From Synergistota bacterium (lineage in GTDB: Bacteria > Synergistota > Synergistia > Synergistales > Synergistaceae): 64,000 bases of DNA. The position numbers and the translations under genes are program-made. The stretch's first letter is position 1; every line of letters starts with the position of its first letter. The stretch is taken from assembly GCA_023450745.1 (NCBI GenBank), contig JAEXGR010000005.1:1-64000 (forward strand). Direction: 5' to 3'. This document shows positions 1 through 8,051 of the stretch, piece after piece. The notes under the pieces are model-generated. The model did no database searches and was not told the origin of the DNA. It was given only the letters and a program-made list of their open reading frames with translations.

Positions 1-535
1 CTCGAGATGAAAGGAATTGTTAGTTGTTTCTTATGTCGCTTTGTCAGATTAAACGCAATAACTTCATTCGTCAGATTGAATGCAACACTGATCTTCGAAA
101 GGGACGCTTTTACTTTGAAGATTAACATAAAGACTGTATCGGTTGGTTTGCTGCTTCTGGATATATGCGATAATTTATTGGATAGCTATAATGTCCAGAA
201 AATTATAAACGATAACCTGCAATAGTTCTGGGGTATTAATAGGGATATAACTTCGGAACCTGCAAAGCGTTAGACTTTTGACCGTGAGTGTGAGGCGCCT
301 CAATGAAAGAACTGTTACGCATCTCTTGCGTTGACAGTGGGTAGAAGACAAGCTTTAATGTTGGTTGTAAAACGAATCACGGTGGGATACGTCTGAATTT
401 TGTCCGGGTTTGTAAATTATTTACTGGGACTTTGGTAAATGGGTTTGCCGCAGTTGACGTATGCATGCGGTCTTATGCATGGGTATTTTTTGTTGCGTCA
501 CTGACACTGGTTATATAATTATATTTTTATAAAAC
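1..535. other. AT-rich stretch without a supported gene
   Basis: I see no convincing gene here. A 72-codon reading frame at 7-225 has no recognisable domain. It does contain a 16-base direct repeat (43-58 and 70-85, two mismatches) that makes FVRLNA appear twice in its translation. The base composition is clearly more AT-rich than the core genes downstream, which fits acquired or decaying DNA next to the DUF4143 ATPase gene. Confidence 0.4.
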
Positions 536-634
536 GCGATTACTCGCAAAAATTTTTAATAGAAATTACAAAAACACTCTATCTGATGCTATAATTTTAT
601 TAATGTTTTTTGCGATTACTCGCAAAAATTTTTA
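536..634. repeat. Two direct copies of a 23-base palindromic element flanking a promoter
   Basis: An identical 23-base word beginning GCGATTACTCGC occurs at 536-558 and at 612-634. In the second copy it extends to a perfect inverted repeat with 9-base arms, TTTTTGCGA at 607-615 and TCGCAAAAA at 620-628, around the centre TTAC. The first copy keeps only the 4-base arms. The copies lie just upstream of the -35 and just downstream of the predicted transcription start of the DUF4143 ATPase gene. That is the geometry of a paired operator. Identity and spacing are seen in the sequence; the operator role is inferred. Confidence 0.7.
566..595 (+). promoter_or_regulatory. Promoter of the DUF4143 ATPase gene
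   Basis: There is a TATAAT at 590-595 preceded by TGC (extended -10), and a weak -35 TTACAA at 566-571 with an 18-base spacer. The expected start near 602 would put the second palindromic repeat at about +10 and the ATG at about +54. Confidence 0.6.
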
Positions 635-654
635 GTACGATGAGGCTAAATGGT

Positions 655-1908
655 ATGAAAATCAAAAGAGACATTTATTTAAATAAGCTCATCAGCAAAA
701 AGCAGAACGGGCTTATTAAGGTTGTGACGGGCCTTCGCCGTTGTGGGAAATCTTTTTTGCTGTTTAATCTGTTCAGGGAGCATCTGCTGGCGGGGCAAGC
801 CGACGCAAGCCACATTGTAGAGATTGCTTTTGATTCCTTTGAGAATAAGAGGTTCAGAGACCCTGATGTGCTGTATCCCCACTTAAAAGAACAGCTTGTG
901 GACGACGGCATGTATTATGTGCTGTTGGATGAGGTGCAGCTTTTGGATGAATTTGAGGCCGTGCTTAACAGTCTTATTCGTATAAAGAATGTGGACGTCT
1001 ATGTGACGGGAAGCAACGCGCGGTTTCTGTCTAGGGATATTATTACTGAGTTCCGTGGGCGCGGCGATGAGATTCATATGTATCCGCTCAGTTTTGCCGA
1101 GTTTATGTCTGTCTATCCAGGCATGAAACAGGACGGCTGGAACGAGTACATGCTCTATGGCGGCCTGCCTCTGGTTCTGAGCTTTACCACACCGGAGCAG
1201 AAAATTTCTTTCCTGAAGTCTCTGCTGGAAGAGAGCTATATTTCAGATATTGTAGGCAGGCATAAGATTCGCAACCGCGCTGAGTTGGAGGAGCTTTTGA
1301 ATATTCTCTCCTCAGCGATTGGTTCCCTGACTAACCCAACAAAACTGTCAGCAACTTTTAAGAGTGTCAAGAAGAAAACTATCAGTCCGTCCACGCTTAA
1401 AAATTATATTGAATATCTGTGTGATTCTTTCCTGATTGACAGTGCTATGCGGTATGATATCAAAGGAAAGAGATATATTGACACACCAGTAAAGTATTAT
1501 TTTTCTGATATGGGACTGCGAAATGCGCGGCTCAACTTTCGCCAATTGGAAGAGACACACGCTATGGAGAATATTATTTTCAACGAGCTGAAAATTCGAG
1601 GCTTTAATGTGGATGTGGGGGTGATTACAAAAAATGAGACTAACGAAAAAGGGCATGGGATCCGCAAACGGCTTGAAATTGACTTCGTCTGTAATAAAGG
1701 CTCCAAACGTTATTACATTCAGTCTGCCTACGCTATGCCTGATCAGGCAAAAATGCGGCAAGAACAACGCCCGCTGACGCTGACAGGAGATTTCTTCAAG
1801 AAAATCATTATCACAAAAGACGCTCCCGTCGCGTATTACAACGATGACGGCGTGTTGGTTATGAGCGTTTATGATTTCCTGCTGAATGAAAACAGTCTGG
1901 AAAGTTAA
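655..1908 (+). CDS. AAA ATPase with C-terminal DUF4143 domain
   Basis: This is a P-loop ATPase of the ATP_bin/DUF4143 family, widespread and often sporadically distributed; its cellular role is not established. Near the N-terminus it has a Walker A-like GLRRCGKSFLL, then a Walker B YVLLDEVQLLD and a sensor-like VTGSN. The C-terminal DUF4143 part has the typical KYYFSDMGLRNARL segment and a nuclease-fold-like core LEIDFV. In that core the usual E-x-K of PD-(D/E)XK folds reads IQS, so catalysis is doubtful. I chose the ATG at 655 because GAGG sits 9 bases upstream; TTG at 610 and ATG at 640 are in frame but overlap the operator-like repeat. The gene stands alone, in AT-rich DNA and pointing towards argF, which suggests transfer. 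Family is secure, function unknown. Confidence 0.9.
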   Translation: MKIKRDIYLNKLISKKQNGLIKVVTGLRRCGKSFLLFNLFREHLLAGQADASHIVEIAFDSFENKRFRDPDVLYPHLKEQLVDDGMYYVLLDEVQLLDEFEAVLNSLIRIKNVDVYVTGSNARFLSRDIITEFRGRGDEIHMYPLSFAEFMSVYPGMKQDGWNEYMLYGGLPLVLSFTTPEQKISFLKSLLEESYISDIVGRHKIRNRAELEELLNILSSAIGSLTNPTKLSATFKSVKKKTISPSTLKNYIEYLCDSFLIDSAMRYDIKGKRYIDTPVKYYFSDMGLRNARLNFRQLEETHAMENIIFNELKIRGFNVDVGVITKNETNEKGHGIRKRLEIDFVCNKGSKRYYIQSAYAMPDQAKMRQEQRPLTLTGDFFKKIIITKDAPVAYYNDDGVLVMSVYDFLLNENSLES

Positions 1909-1921
1909 GCACGATGACTCA

Positions 1922-2053
1922 TTGATTATTAAATGTGATCTAAAGGAGTTGGAGCGGATAAAGCCCGTACTGTCCGCCTGACGCGCCGGCAGGTACATGA
2001 ATATGGCGCTTCTGGCAGAAAACGAGGCCGAGAGCGAAACAGAAGTGGCATAA
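1922..2053 (+). pseudogene. Possible gene remnant with an in-frame TGA
   Basis: One frame reads LIIKCDLKELERIKPVLSA, then TGA at about 1979-1981, then RAGRYMNMALLAENEAESE and a stop. The amphipathic, charged composition looks more like protein than the surrounding noncoding DNA, and it is less AT-rich. I do not recognise a family. It could be the 3' end of a lost gene or chance. Confidence 0.2.
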
Positions 2054-2242
2054 CGGTTCAGATAGACATTAACGTATTAGCATGTAAGAATAAAGGCTCA
2101 AATTTAAATGTGCGCATAACTCTTGACACAACCTACTAAGATTACGCTCTCCGTTTGTTTACTATGAGGGAATTAGGCAAAATTTATAGCATCTGGAATT
2201 TTTAATTTTGGCTGTTACAGATGTTTCGGAAAGAAATAGTCT

Positions 2243-2282
2243 AAACGGGAGGCCGTGGGGATATTCCCCGGCCTCCCGTTTG
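2243..2282. terminator. Bidirectional intrinsic terminator between the ATPase gene and argF
   Basis: A long hairpin has arms AAACGGGAGGCCG... and ...CGGCCTCCCGTTT around a short AT loop. It lies 22 bases after the minus-strand argF stop and 335 bases after the plus-strand ATPase gene. T-rich sequence follows on both sides, though it is not a perfect T run. Confidence 0.75.
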
Positions 2283-2304
2283 GTTTTAGTGTGTTAAGCG
2301 GGGC

Positions 2305-3258
2305 TTAGAAATTTCCGATGCTGGCGACCATTACCGCTTTGATGGTGTGCATGCGGTTCTCGGCTTCGTCAAACTGTCTCGCGTGGCGTGACTCGAAGAC
2401 GTCTTCCGTGACTTCGTTGCCTTTTACCGCGGGGAGGCAGTGCAGGAAGATCACGTCGTCGTTTTCGGCGGCGGCGATCAGTTCTTTGTTTACCTGATAG
2501 GGTTTCAGCATCAATTTGCGCTCGGCGGCTTTGGCCTCTTCGCCCATCGACGCCCAGACGTCAGTGTAGATGGCGTCGGCGCCTTTGACGGCGGCTTTGG
2601 GATCGTCGGTGACGGTGATCGTCGCGCCCGATTCGCAGTCTTTCGCGATCTGCTCGCACTCGGCGACGAGGGCGGGATCGGGGAAGAGTTCTTTCGGCGA
2701 GCCGATGACGAAATGCATCCCCATCTTCGCCGCGCCGATCATCAGCGAGTTGGCGACGTTGTTGCGGCCGTCGCCGACGTATACGAGTCTGATGCCCTTG
2801 AGGCGGCCGAAGTTCTCACGAATGGTGAGGAAGTCGGCGAGTACCTGCGTCGGGTGGTAGTCGTCGGTGAGACCGTTCCACACGGGGACGCCGGCGTACT
2901 TCGCGAGGTCTTCCACGACCTGCTGGCTGAATCCGCGGAATTCGATGCCGTCGAACATGCGGCCAAGGACGCGCGCCGTGTCGGCAACGTCTTCTTTATG
3001 GCCGAGCTGGATGTCGTTTTTCCCCAGATATTCGGGGTGTCCGCCCTCGTCGATGGCGGCGACGGTGAAGGCGCAGCGGGTACGGGTCGAGGGTTTCTCA
3101 AAGATGAGCGCGACGTTTTTGCGCTCGAGAAGGTTGCCCTTTATTCCGGCGCGTTTCTTGTTTTTAAGATCCGTTGCGAGATCAAGGAGAAAGTTGATCT
3201 CTTCGGGCGTATGGTGCTTGAGAGAGATGAGATGACGGTTACGAAGATTCACAGGCAT
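2305..3258 (-). CDS. argF: Ornithine carbamoyltransferase
   Basis: This cytoplasmic trimeric enzyme interconverts ornithine plus carbamoyl phosphate with citrulline plus phosphate. The 317 residues match the family length. The carbamoyl-phosphate motif STRTR is at residues 57-61, and the ornithine/active-site motif HCLP is at 273-276. A GGGAG ribosome binding site precedes the ATG. Because arginine deiminase lies just upstream on the same strand, the catabolic direction (citrulline phosphorolysis feeding carbamate kinase ATP synthesis) is likely. However, no carbamate kinase or arginine/ornithine antiporter is in the window, so an anabolic role is not excluded. It has its own promoter at 3308-3335 with a palindrome in the leader. 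Confidence 0.96.
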   Translation of the reverse strand: MPVNLRNRHLISLKHHTPEEINFLLDLATDLKNKKRAGIKGNLLERKNVALIFEKPSTRTRCAFTVAAIDEGGHPEYLGKNDIQLGHKEDVADTARVLGRMFDGIEFRGFSQQVVEDLAKYAGVPVWNGLTDDYHPTQVLADFLTIRENFGRLKGIRLVYVGDGRNNVANSLMIGAAKMGMHFVIGSPKELFPDPALVAECEQIAKDCESGATITVTDDPKAAVKGADAIYTDVWASMGEEAKAAERKLMLKPYQVNKELIAAAENDDVIFLHCLPAVKGNEVTEDVFESRHARQFDEAENRMHTIKAVMVASIGNF

Positions 3259-3280
3259 AGATGATTGCTCCCTTCAGATT

Positions 3281-3335
3281 TGATATTTCATATCATTTTA
3301 GGCATGTATTTTACTGCTTTTTAAAGATTTGTAAA
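3281..3335 (-). promoter_or_regulatory. argF promoter and leader palindrome
   Basis: On the minus strand there is a -35 TTTACA (3330-3335), a 16-base spacer and a -10 TAAAAT (3308-3313). A perfect 6-3-6 inverted repeat (TGATAT, TTC, ATATCA at 3281-3295) lies immediately downstream of the expected start, a good place for a repressor. It does not look like a classical ARG box. Confidence 0.55.
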
Positions 3336-3378
3336 TAGCTTTTATTAAATAATCTAATATCAACTACATTTTATAATC

Positions 3379-4614
3379 TTACAGAGGCAGTCTGTTGAGA
3401 GGCATCGACATGCAGCGCGGGCCGCCGCGTCCCCTGCCGAGCTCCGGGCCTTCAAGTTCGATGACCTTGATGCCGTTGTCTTCCAGTATCCTTGTCGAGT
3501 TGATGTTGCGGTTGTAGGTGACGACCCTTCCGGGAGCGACGGCGAGGGTATTGCAGCCGTCGTGCCACTGTTCGCGCGCCATCTCCGCTTTGTCGCGCGC
3601 CGTCATCTTGATCAGCCTCAGTTTATCGCAGCCCAGGGTCTTCGCGACCGCGCGCTGCCAATCTTCCTGCTGTTCGAGGCCGATCAGGCGTCCATCTTCG
3701 CTGTAATCAAGCTGCCATACTTTGAGCGACTCGAGGATCGGCGGATAGATGCAGAAGGCGTCTCTGTCCACCATCGTAAAGACGGTGTCGAGGTGCATGC
3801 AGTAACGCTCTTTGGGAATCTCGAAGGCGAAAACGCGTTTTATCGGCGTGCGGGAGGCAAGGTTGCGTCCTATCCGCTGAACGGTGGTCGGCGCGGTGCG
3901 CTGTGAAACGCCGATGGCCGCCGCCTCGCGGGAGATGACGAGCAGGTCCCCGCCCTCGACCTTCTGCGGCCATACTTCGTCCGGGGCGTCGCCAAATAGT
4001 ATTTGCATTCCATGGAATCGCGGGTGGTGGTTTGTGATGTACTGCCAGTAGAGCGGTTCGATGCGGCGCGCCTCATAGGTCATCTGTCCGATGACGATGC
4101 CGTTTGCAACTGTGATTGCCGGGTCTCTTTGGAAGTAAAGGTTTGGGATGGGGTGGATGATAAAATCGCTGCCGTTTTCAACGGATGAAACTAGGCTTAG
4201 TCTGCACTTGCAGATTTCTCTGACCTCTTTTTTGGTATAGCCTTCGATAAGGTGATCCGCCAGGTCTTTCGACGGTATGTTCATCAGCTCTGTTATGAAG
4301 GCCTCGGAAAGTCGTCGGTCAAGGCATTCGAACCTGAATACATCCTTGATGAGCTGCTCTCGTACAGGAGCGGAGTCCATTACCTGCGCCAGGCATTCGT
4401 TGAAGTAGAGGACCTCGGCGCCCTCTTTTCTGAGTATCTCCGCGAAGTTGTCGTGCTCCTTCTGTGCCTGCGCCAGCCAGAGAAGATCGTCGAAGAGAAG
4501 CTCGTCCATGTTTTCGATGGTGAGTCTGTCGATCTCTTTTCCAGGCCGGTGGAGCATCACCTGTCGCAGCGGACCTGTTTCGGAGAATACACTGAAGTGG
4601 CTTTCCTGGTTCAT
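3379..4614 (-). CDS. arcA: Arginine deiminase
   Basis: This enzyme hydrolyses L-arginine to citrulline and ammonia, the first step of the arginine deiminase energy pathway. At 411 residues it is full length. Family motifs are present in order: EGGDLL (substrate-binding aspartate), MHLDTVF (catalytic histidine region) and the C-terminal GGPRCMSMPL with the nucleophile Cys401. A strong AGGAGG site precedes the ATG. The gene lies 120 bases upstream of argF on the same strand, which supports a joint role in arginine fermentation. No terminator is evident between them, so read-through into argF is possible despite the separate argF promoter. Confidence 0.97.
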   Translation of the reverse strand: MNQESHFSVFSETGPLRQVMLHRPGKEIDRLTIENMDELLFDDLLWLAQAQKEHDNFAEILRKEGAEVLYFNECLAQVMDSAPVREQLIKDVFRFECLDRRLSEAFITELMNIPSKDLADHLIEGYTKKEVREICKCRLSLVSSVENGSDFIIHPIPNLYFQRDPAITVANGIVIGQMTYEARRIEPLYWQYITNHHPRFHGMQILFGDAPDEVWPQKVEGGDLLVISREAAAIGVSQRTAPTTVQRIGRNLASRTPIKRVFAFEIPKERYCMHLDTVFTMVDRDAFCIYPPILESLKVWQLDYSEDGRLIGLEQQEDWQRAVAKTLGCDKLRLIKMTARDKAEMAREQWHDGCNTLAVAPGRVVTYNRNINSTRILEDNGIKVIELEGPELGRGRGGPRCMSMPLNRLPL

Positions 4615-4708
4615 TTTTTACACCTCCTGAGTTCTCATTAAAACTTATTCCACAATATTTTTCTGCGCTAAGAAGGTAAAAAGTTTGAAATACCAACGCT
4701 ACTTCATT

Positions 4709-4737
4709 ATCTTATATTTTTATCCGGAATTCGTCAA
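4709..4737 (-). promoter_or_regulatory. arcA promoter
   Basis: On the minus strand -35 TTGACG (4732-4737) and -10 TAAGAT (4709-4714) are separated by 17 bases. This gives a leader of nearly 90 bases before the arcA ATG. Confidence 0.55.
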
Positions 4738-4782
4738 TATATTTTTTCACAATGATCTATTAAACTTTATATTCAACTAAGT

Positions 4783-5829
4783 TTAGTCAATCACTATCTC
4801 TCTGCGAATAATTTCTTCAAAGTCCTTCATTTCCCCCTGACAGACAAAGGCCCCTTTTTTAAAGACGATAAAGCCGTTGGGGCTTCCGGCGATGCCGAAG
4901 TCGGCGCCCGAGGCCTCTTTGGGGCCGTTCACCTCGCAGCCCATCACGGCGATGGTCATGCCGCTGTTTGCCGCGGGCGGTATGATGGCGCGGAGTTTTT
5001 TCACCAGTTCGGCAACCTCTATGCGCCGGCGTCCGCAGGTGGGGCAGCTGACCAGCTGCCAGCCCCGGCTGCGCAGGCCCAGGGCCCGCAGGATGTTGTA
5101 GCCCGTCTCCACCTCTTCAACGCCGGGCGCGGTGAGGCTGACGCGGATGGTGTCGCCGATGCCCTGCGCGAGCATCAGCCCGATGCCCACGGCGCCTTTG
5201 ACGATTCCGGAGTTGCCGCATCCCGCTTCGGTGATGCCGATGTGGAGCGGATAGGGATGTCTGGCCGCAAGGATCGCGTTGGCGCGCACCGTCTCCCCCA
5301 CCGAGGATGATTTTGCCGAGATGATTATCTCGGTAAATTTGTTTTCCGTGAGCAGTTTGAGCTGTTCTTCCACGGCTAAAACGAGCGCCGCTCCCCTGTC
5401 GCCTCCCGTTTTTTCGAGGTGCGCGTTGTTGAGAGAGCCTCCGTTGGCGCCGATACGGATGGCCGCGCCGCGGTCTTTCGCGGCGGCTACGACTTTCGCA
5501 AGCCCGGCGGAGCCGCTCATGTTTCCGGGGTTTATTCTGATCGCCCGGCAGCCTGATTCCAGGGCCGCGAGGGCGAGCCGGTGGTCGAAGTGGATGTCCG
5601 CCATGAGCGGCAGGGCGCTTTTTTTGATGAGCGCCGAGAAGGGGGCGGCAAGCGATTCGTCGGGCAGCGCCACTCTCGCAAGTTCGCAGCCCGCGGCGGC
5701 AAGCGCCGCCGTCTCCGCCGCGCAGCCCTCAACGTCGGTGAGGCGCGTCTTCAGCATGCTTTCGACGCGCACCGGCGCGCCGCCTCCGATCTTCAAGCCT
5801 TCGATGGATACGCATTTTTTGCTGCCCAT
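4783..5829 (-). CDS. ispG: 4-hydroxy-3-methylbut-2-enyl diphosphate synthase (MEP pathway)
   Basis: IspG/GcpE carries out the reductive ring opening of methylerythritol cyclodiphosphate to HMBPP, the penultimate step of MEP isoprenoid synthesis. The 348-residue form is the usual short bacterial type: an N-terminal TIM barrel and a C-terminal 4Fe-4S domain. The cluster ligands are visible as Cys262 and Cys265 (CPTCG), Cys298 (GCEVNGPKE) and the family's glutamate, Glu305. It is the last gene of the uppS-cdsA-dxr-rseP-ispG run and starts 13 bases after rseP with a GGAG site. Two MEP enzymes (dxr, ispG) plus uppS in one operon link isoprenoid supply to lipid-carrier synthesis. Confidence 0.97.
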   Translation of the reverse strand: MGSKKCVSIEGLKIGGGAPVRVESMLKTRLTDVEGCAAETAALAAAGCELARVALPDESLAAPFSALIKKSALPLMADIHFDHRLALAALESGCRAIRINPGNMSGSAGLAKVVAAAKDRGAAIRIGANGGSLNNAHLEKTGGDRGAALVLAVEEQLKLLTENKFTEIIISAKSSSVGETVRANAILAARHPYPLHIGITEAGCGNSGIVKGAVGIGLMLAQGIGDTIRVSLTAPGVEEVETGYNILRALGLRSRGWQLVSCPTCGRRRIEVAELVKKLRAIIPPAANSGMTIAVMGCEVNGPKEASGADFGIAGSPNGFIVFKKGAFVCQGEMKDFEEIIRREIVID

Positions 5830-5842
5830 GGCGATTCAGCTC

Positions 5843-6889
5843 CTATTGTATAAGTCTGTATATGTCTTTGCCGGTGACGATGAAGATCAACGCGAGAAGG
5901 ATGATGAATCCCGCGTAGTGTATCATCGTCTCCACCCTCTCCGGAACTTTCCGGCGCGTCACCAGCTCGATGAGGATGAAGATTATCCTCCCTCCGTCCA
6001 GCGCCGGGAATGGCAGAAGGTTCAGCAGGCCGAGGTTGAGGTTTATCACGCCGAGAAAGGCGATAAAGGTCCATAGGCCTTCGCGGAAGGCGTCTCCCGC
6101 CATCGTCGCGATTCCCACAGGGCCCGTGACGTCCGCCTTTATCTGCCCGGTGAGGGCCATCCAGAGGCCGCTCAATATTTCGACGCTCATTTTCCACGAA
6201 TAGGTGAAGGCGGTTCCCAAAGCCTTGAAGAACGGGTATTTTTCATGCGAGGGCTGTACGCCGAGCAGGCGGCCGCCGGCCTCTTTGTCGACGGGGACGT
6301 CTATCGTATAGTCTTTTTCCACGCCGCCGCGTTCTACGGTGATGCTGAAACGATCGCCGCGCTTGTCTTTGTCCTGAATGTTCTTTCTGATATCGGCCCA
6401 GCTTTTGAGCTCTTTGCCGTCAATGCTCTTGATGACGTCTCCGGTCTTGAGTCCGGCGCTGTACGCGGGGGTGTTTTCCATGATGTTTCCCAGCTTCGGG
6501 GTCTCCATGTTGTAGACGCCGTAGCCGCTGAGGTAGGCGGCGGTCAGTATCCAGGCGAGGGCAATGTTCACCGAGGCCCCCGCGCCGATGATCAGGATGC
6601 GCTCCCAGGGCTTTTTATTGGCCAGCGAGCGTTTGGGGTCATAACCTTCCGGTTTGTCCGCGTCTTCTTCTCCGGCGTCCTCGCCCTCAAGCTTGACGAA
6701 GCCGCCAATGGGAAAGGCGCGGAAGGAGTATTGGGTCTCTCCCTTTTTCCGGCTCCAGATTACCGGCCCCATGCCGAATGAGTATTCGTGTATCATGACG
6801 TCGCGGAAGCGAGCCGCCCAGTAGTGGCCGCCCTCATGCGACATCACGCATATTCCAATTACGATCAGAAACGAAATGATACTTATCAA
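5843..6889 (-). CDS. rseP: Site-2 membrane metalloprotease RseP (family M50)
   Basis: This intramembrane zinc protease cleaves single-pass membrane substrates, in the model systems anti-sigma factors in envelope stress. The zinc motif HEGGH is at residues 18-22 in the first membrane helix. A central PDZ domain follows (from about residue 105), and the third ligand motif LDG, with Asp298, lies in the last membrane segments. The 348-residue length with one PDZ domain is typical outside Proteobacteria. The start is TTG at 6889, directly after the dxr TAG, with GGAGG nine bases upstream; no ATG fits. No anti-sigma substrate is encoded nearby. Confidence 0.95.
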   Translation of the reverse strand: MISIISFLIVIGICVMSHEGGHYWAARFRDVMIHEYSFGMGPVIWSRKKGETQYSFRAFPIGGFVKLEGEDAGEEDADKPEGYDPKRSLANKKPWERILIIGAGASVNIALAWILTAAYLSGYGVYNMETPKLGNIMENTPAYSAGLKTGDVIKSIDGKELKSWADIRKNIQDKDKRGDRFSITVERGGVEKDYTIDVPVDKEAGGRLLGVQPSHEKYPFFKALGTAFTYSWKMSVEILSGLWMALTGQIKADVTGPVGIATMAGDAFREGLWTFIAFLGVINLNLGLLNLLPFPALDGGRIIFILIELVTRRKVPERVETMIHYAGFIILLALIFIVTGKDIYRLIQ

Positions 6890-8047
6890 CTATCTGTTCC
6901 TCCGGTCTTTACATATCTTGTCCGCCATCTTTTCGCCCTCGTCGACGAGAGCGGTCGCCTCCTCAAGAGTCCGCGGCGCTTTTCCGCCGTAGCTCTCGAA
7001 GACCGCCGAGATAACCTCCGCGATGGCCCGGTAGGATATCTCGCGATTGAGAAAATGTTTTACCGCGCTTTCGTCGGCTCCGACAAGCAGCGCCGGATAG
7101 GCGCCCCCGAGCCGTCCCGCCTCGCGCGCGAGCGCAAAGCAGGGAAAGAGCTTTTCGTCTATCTCGTGAAAGCGGAGGTCCCACGCCGCCGGTTCGACGG
7201 GCGGCAGTCCGCTCTCCGCCAGCGGCAGCCGCCTGGGCCATGCGATGGCCGCCGCCGCCGGCAGTCTCATGTCCGCCGGCGAAAGCAGCAGCTTTACCGT
7301 GCCGTCAATGAACTCCGCCATCCCGTGCACCTGCGAGCGGGGATGGATGAGCGCGCCGACCCTTGCGGCCGGCAGGCCGAAGAGCTGCATCGCCTCGATA
7401 CATTCGATGCCCTTGTTCATCAGGGTGGCGCTGTCTATCGTGATTTTCGGCCCCATTTTCCAGACCGGATGGTTTAGCGCCGCCTCCGGCGTCACCTTTT
7501 CCATTTCCGCGGCGCTGTAGTTTCTGAACGGGCCTCCCGAGGCCGTCAGCCAGATGCGCGAAATCTCTTCTTTAGGCGCGTCGCGCAAACACTGCCAGAC
7601 GGCGCTGTGTTCGCTGTCCACGGGACGAAGCTGCCCGGCCCGCTGCACGAGAGGCATCACCCACGGCCCCGCGACGACGATGCTCTCTTTGTTGGCGAGG
7701 GACACGTCAATGCCGCGCGCCAGGGCCTTTTGCAGCGCCTCGATGGCGGTCACGCCAGACGAGGCGAATACCGCGTGATCGACGTCAGGGTCCTCAACCA
7801 TCTCCGCGAGCCCCTGATGACCGGTGAGGCAGGTAAAGCCCTCCTCTTTCCAGTCCTTGTCTTCAGGCTCCGTAAGGCAGAGCGTCTTCGCACAAAAGCG
7901 CCTGCCGAGCGCCGCGAGCTTTTTCGCGCTGCTCTTCGCCGCCAGCGCCCGGACCTCGAAGAGTTCTGGAAAGCGCGCGCATATATCGAGCACGGCCCCC
8001 CCGACGCTGCCGGTGGCTCCCGTTACCGCAAGCCTTATCTTTTCCAT
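6890..8047 (-). CDS. dxr: 1-deoxy-D-xylulose 5-phosphate reductoisomerase
   Basis: DXR converts DXP to MEP with NADPH, the committed step of the MEP pathway. The 385 residues are standard length. The N-terminal dinucleotide motif GATGSVG is at residues 10-16. The substrate and metal-binding regions VDSEHSAVWQCL, TASGGPF and the MNKGIECIEA helix are all present. Its stop codon abuts the rseP TTG start, and it begins four bases after cdsA ends, so it is surely co-transcribed with both. Confidence 0.97.
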   Translation of the reverse strand: MEKIRLAVTGATGSVGGAVLDICARFPELFEVRALAAKSSAKKLAALGRRFCAKTLCLTEPEDKDWKEEGFTCLTGHQGLAEMVEDPDVDHAVFASSGVTAIEALQKALARGIDVSLANKESIVVAGPWVMPLVQRAGQLRPVDSEHSAVWQCLRDAPKEEISRIWLTASGGPFRNYSAAEMEKVTPEAALNHPVWKMGPKITIDSATLMNKGIECIEAMQLFGLPAARVGALIHPRSQVHGMAEFIDGTVKLLLSPADMRLPAAAAIAWPRRLPLAESGLPPVEPAAWDLRFHEIDEKLFPCFALAREAGRLGGAYPALLVGADESAVKHFLNREISYRAIAEVISAVFESYGGKAPRTLEEATALVDEGEKMADKICKDRRNR

Positions 8048-8051
8048 CTTT

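Noticed and set aside
7..225. 72-codon frame at the left edge
   Set aside because: No domain, no upstream context and an AT-rich setting; reported only as part of the unassigned region.
2440..3264. Long plus-strand open frame opposite argF
   Set aside because: It is the antisense shadow of argF, with valine/glycine/aspartate-rich nonsense composition and no domain.
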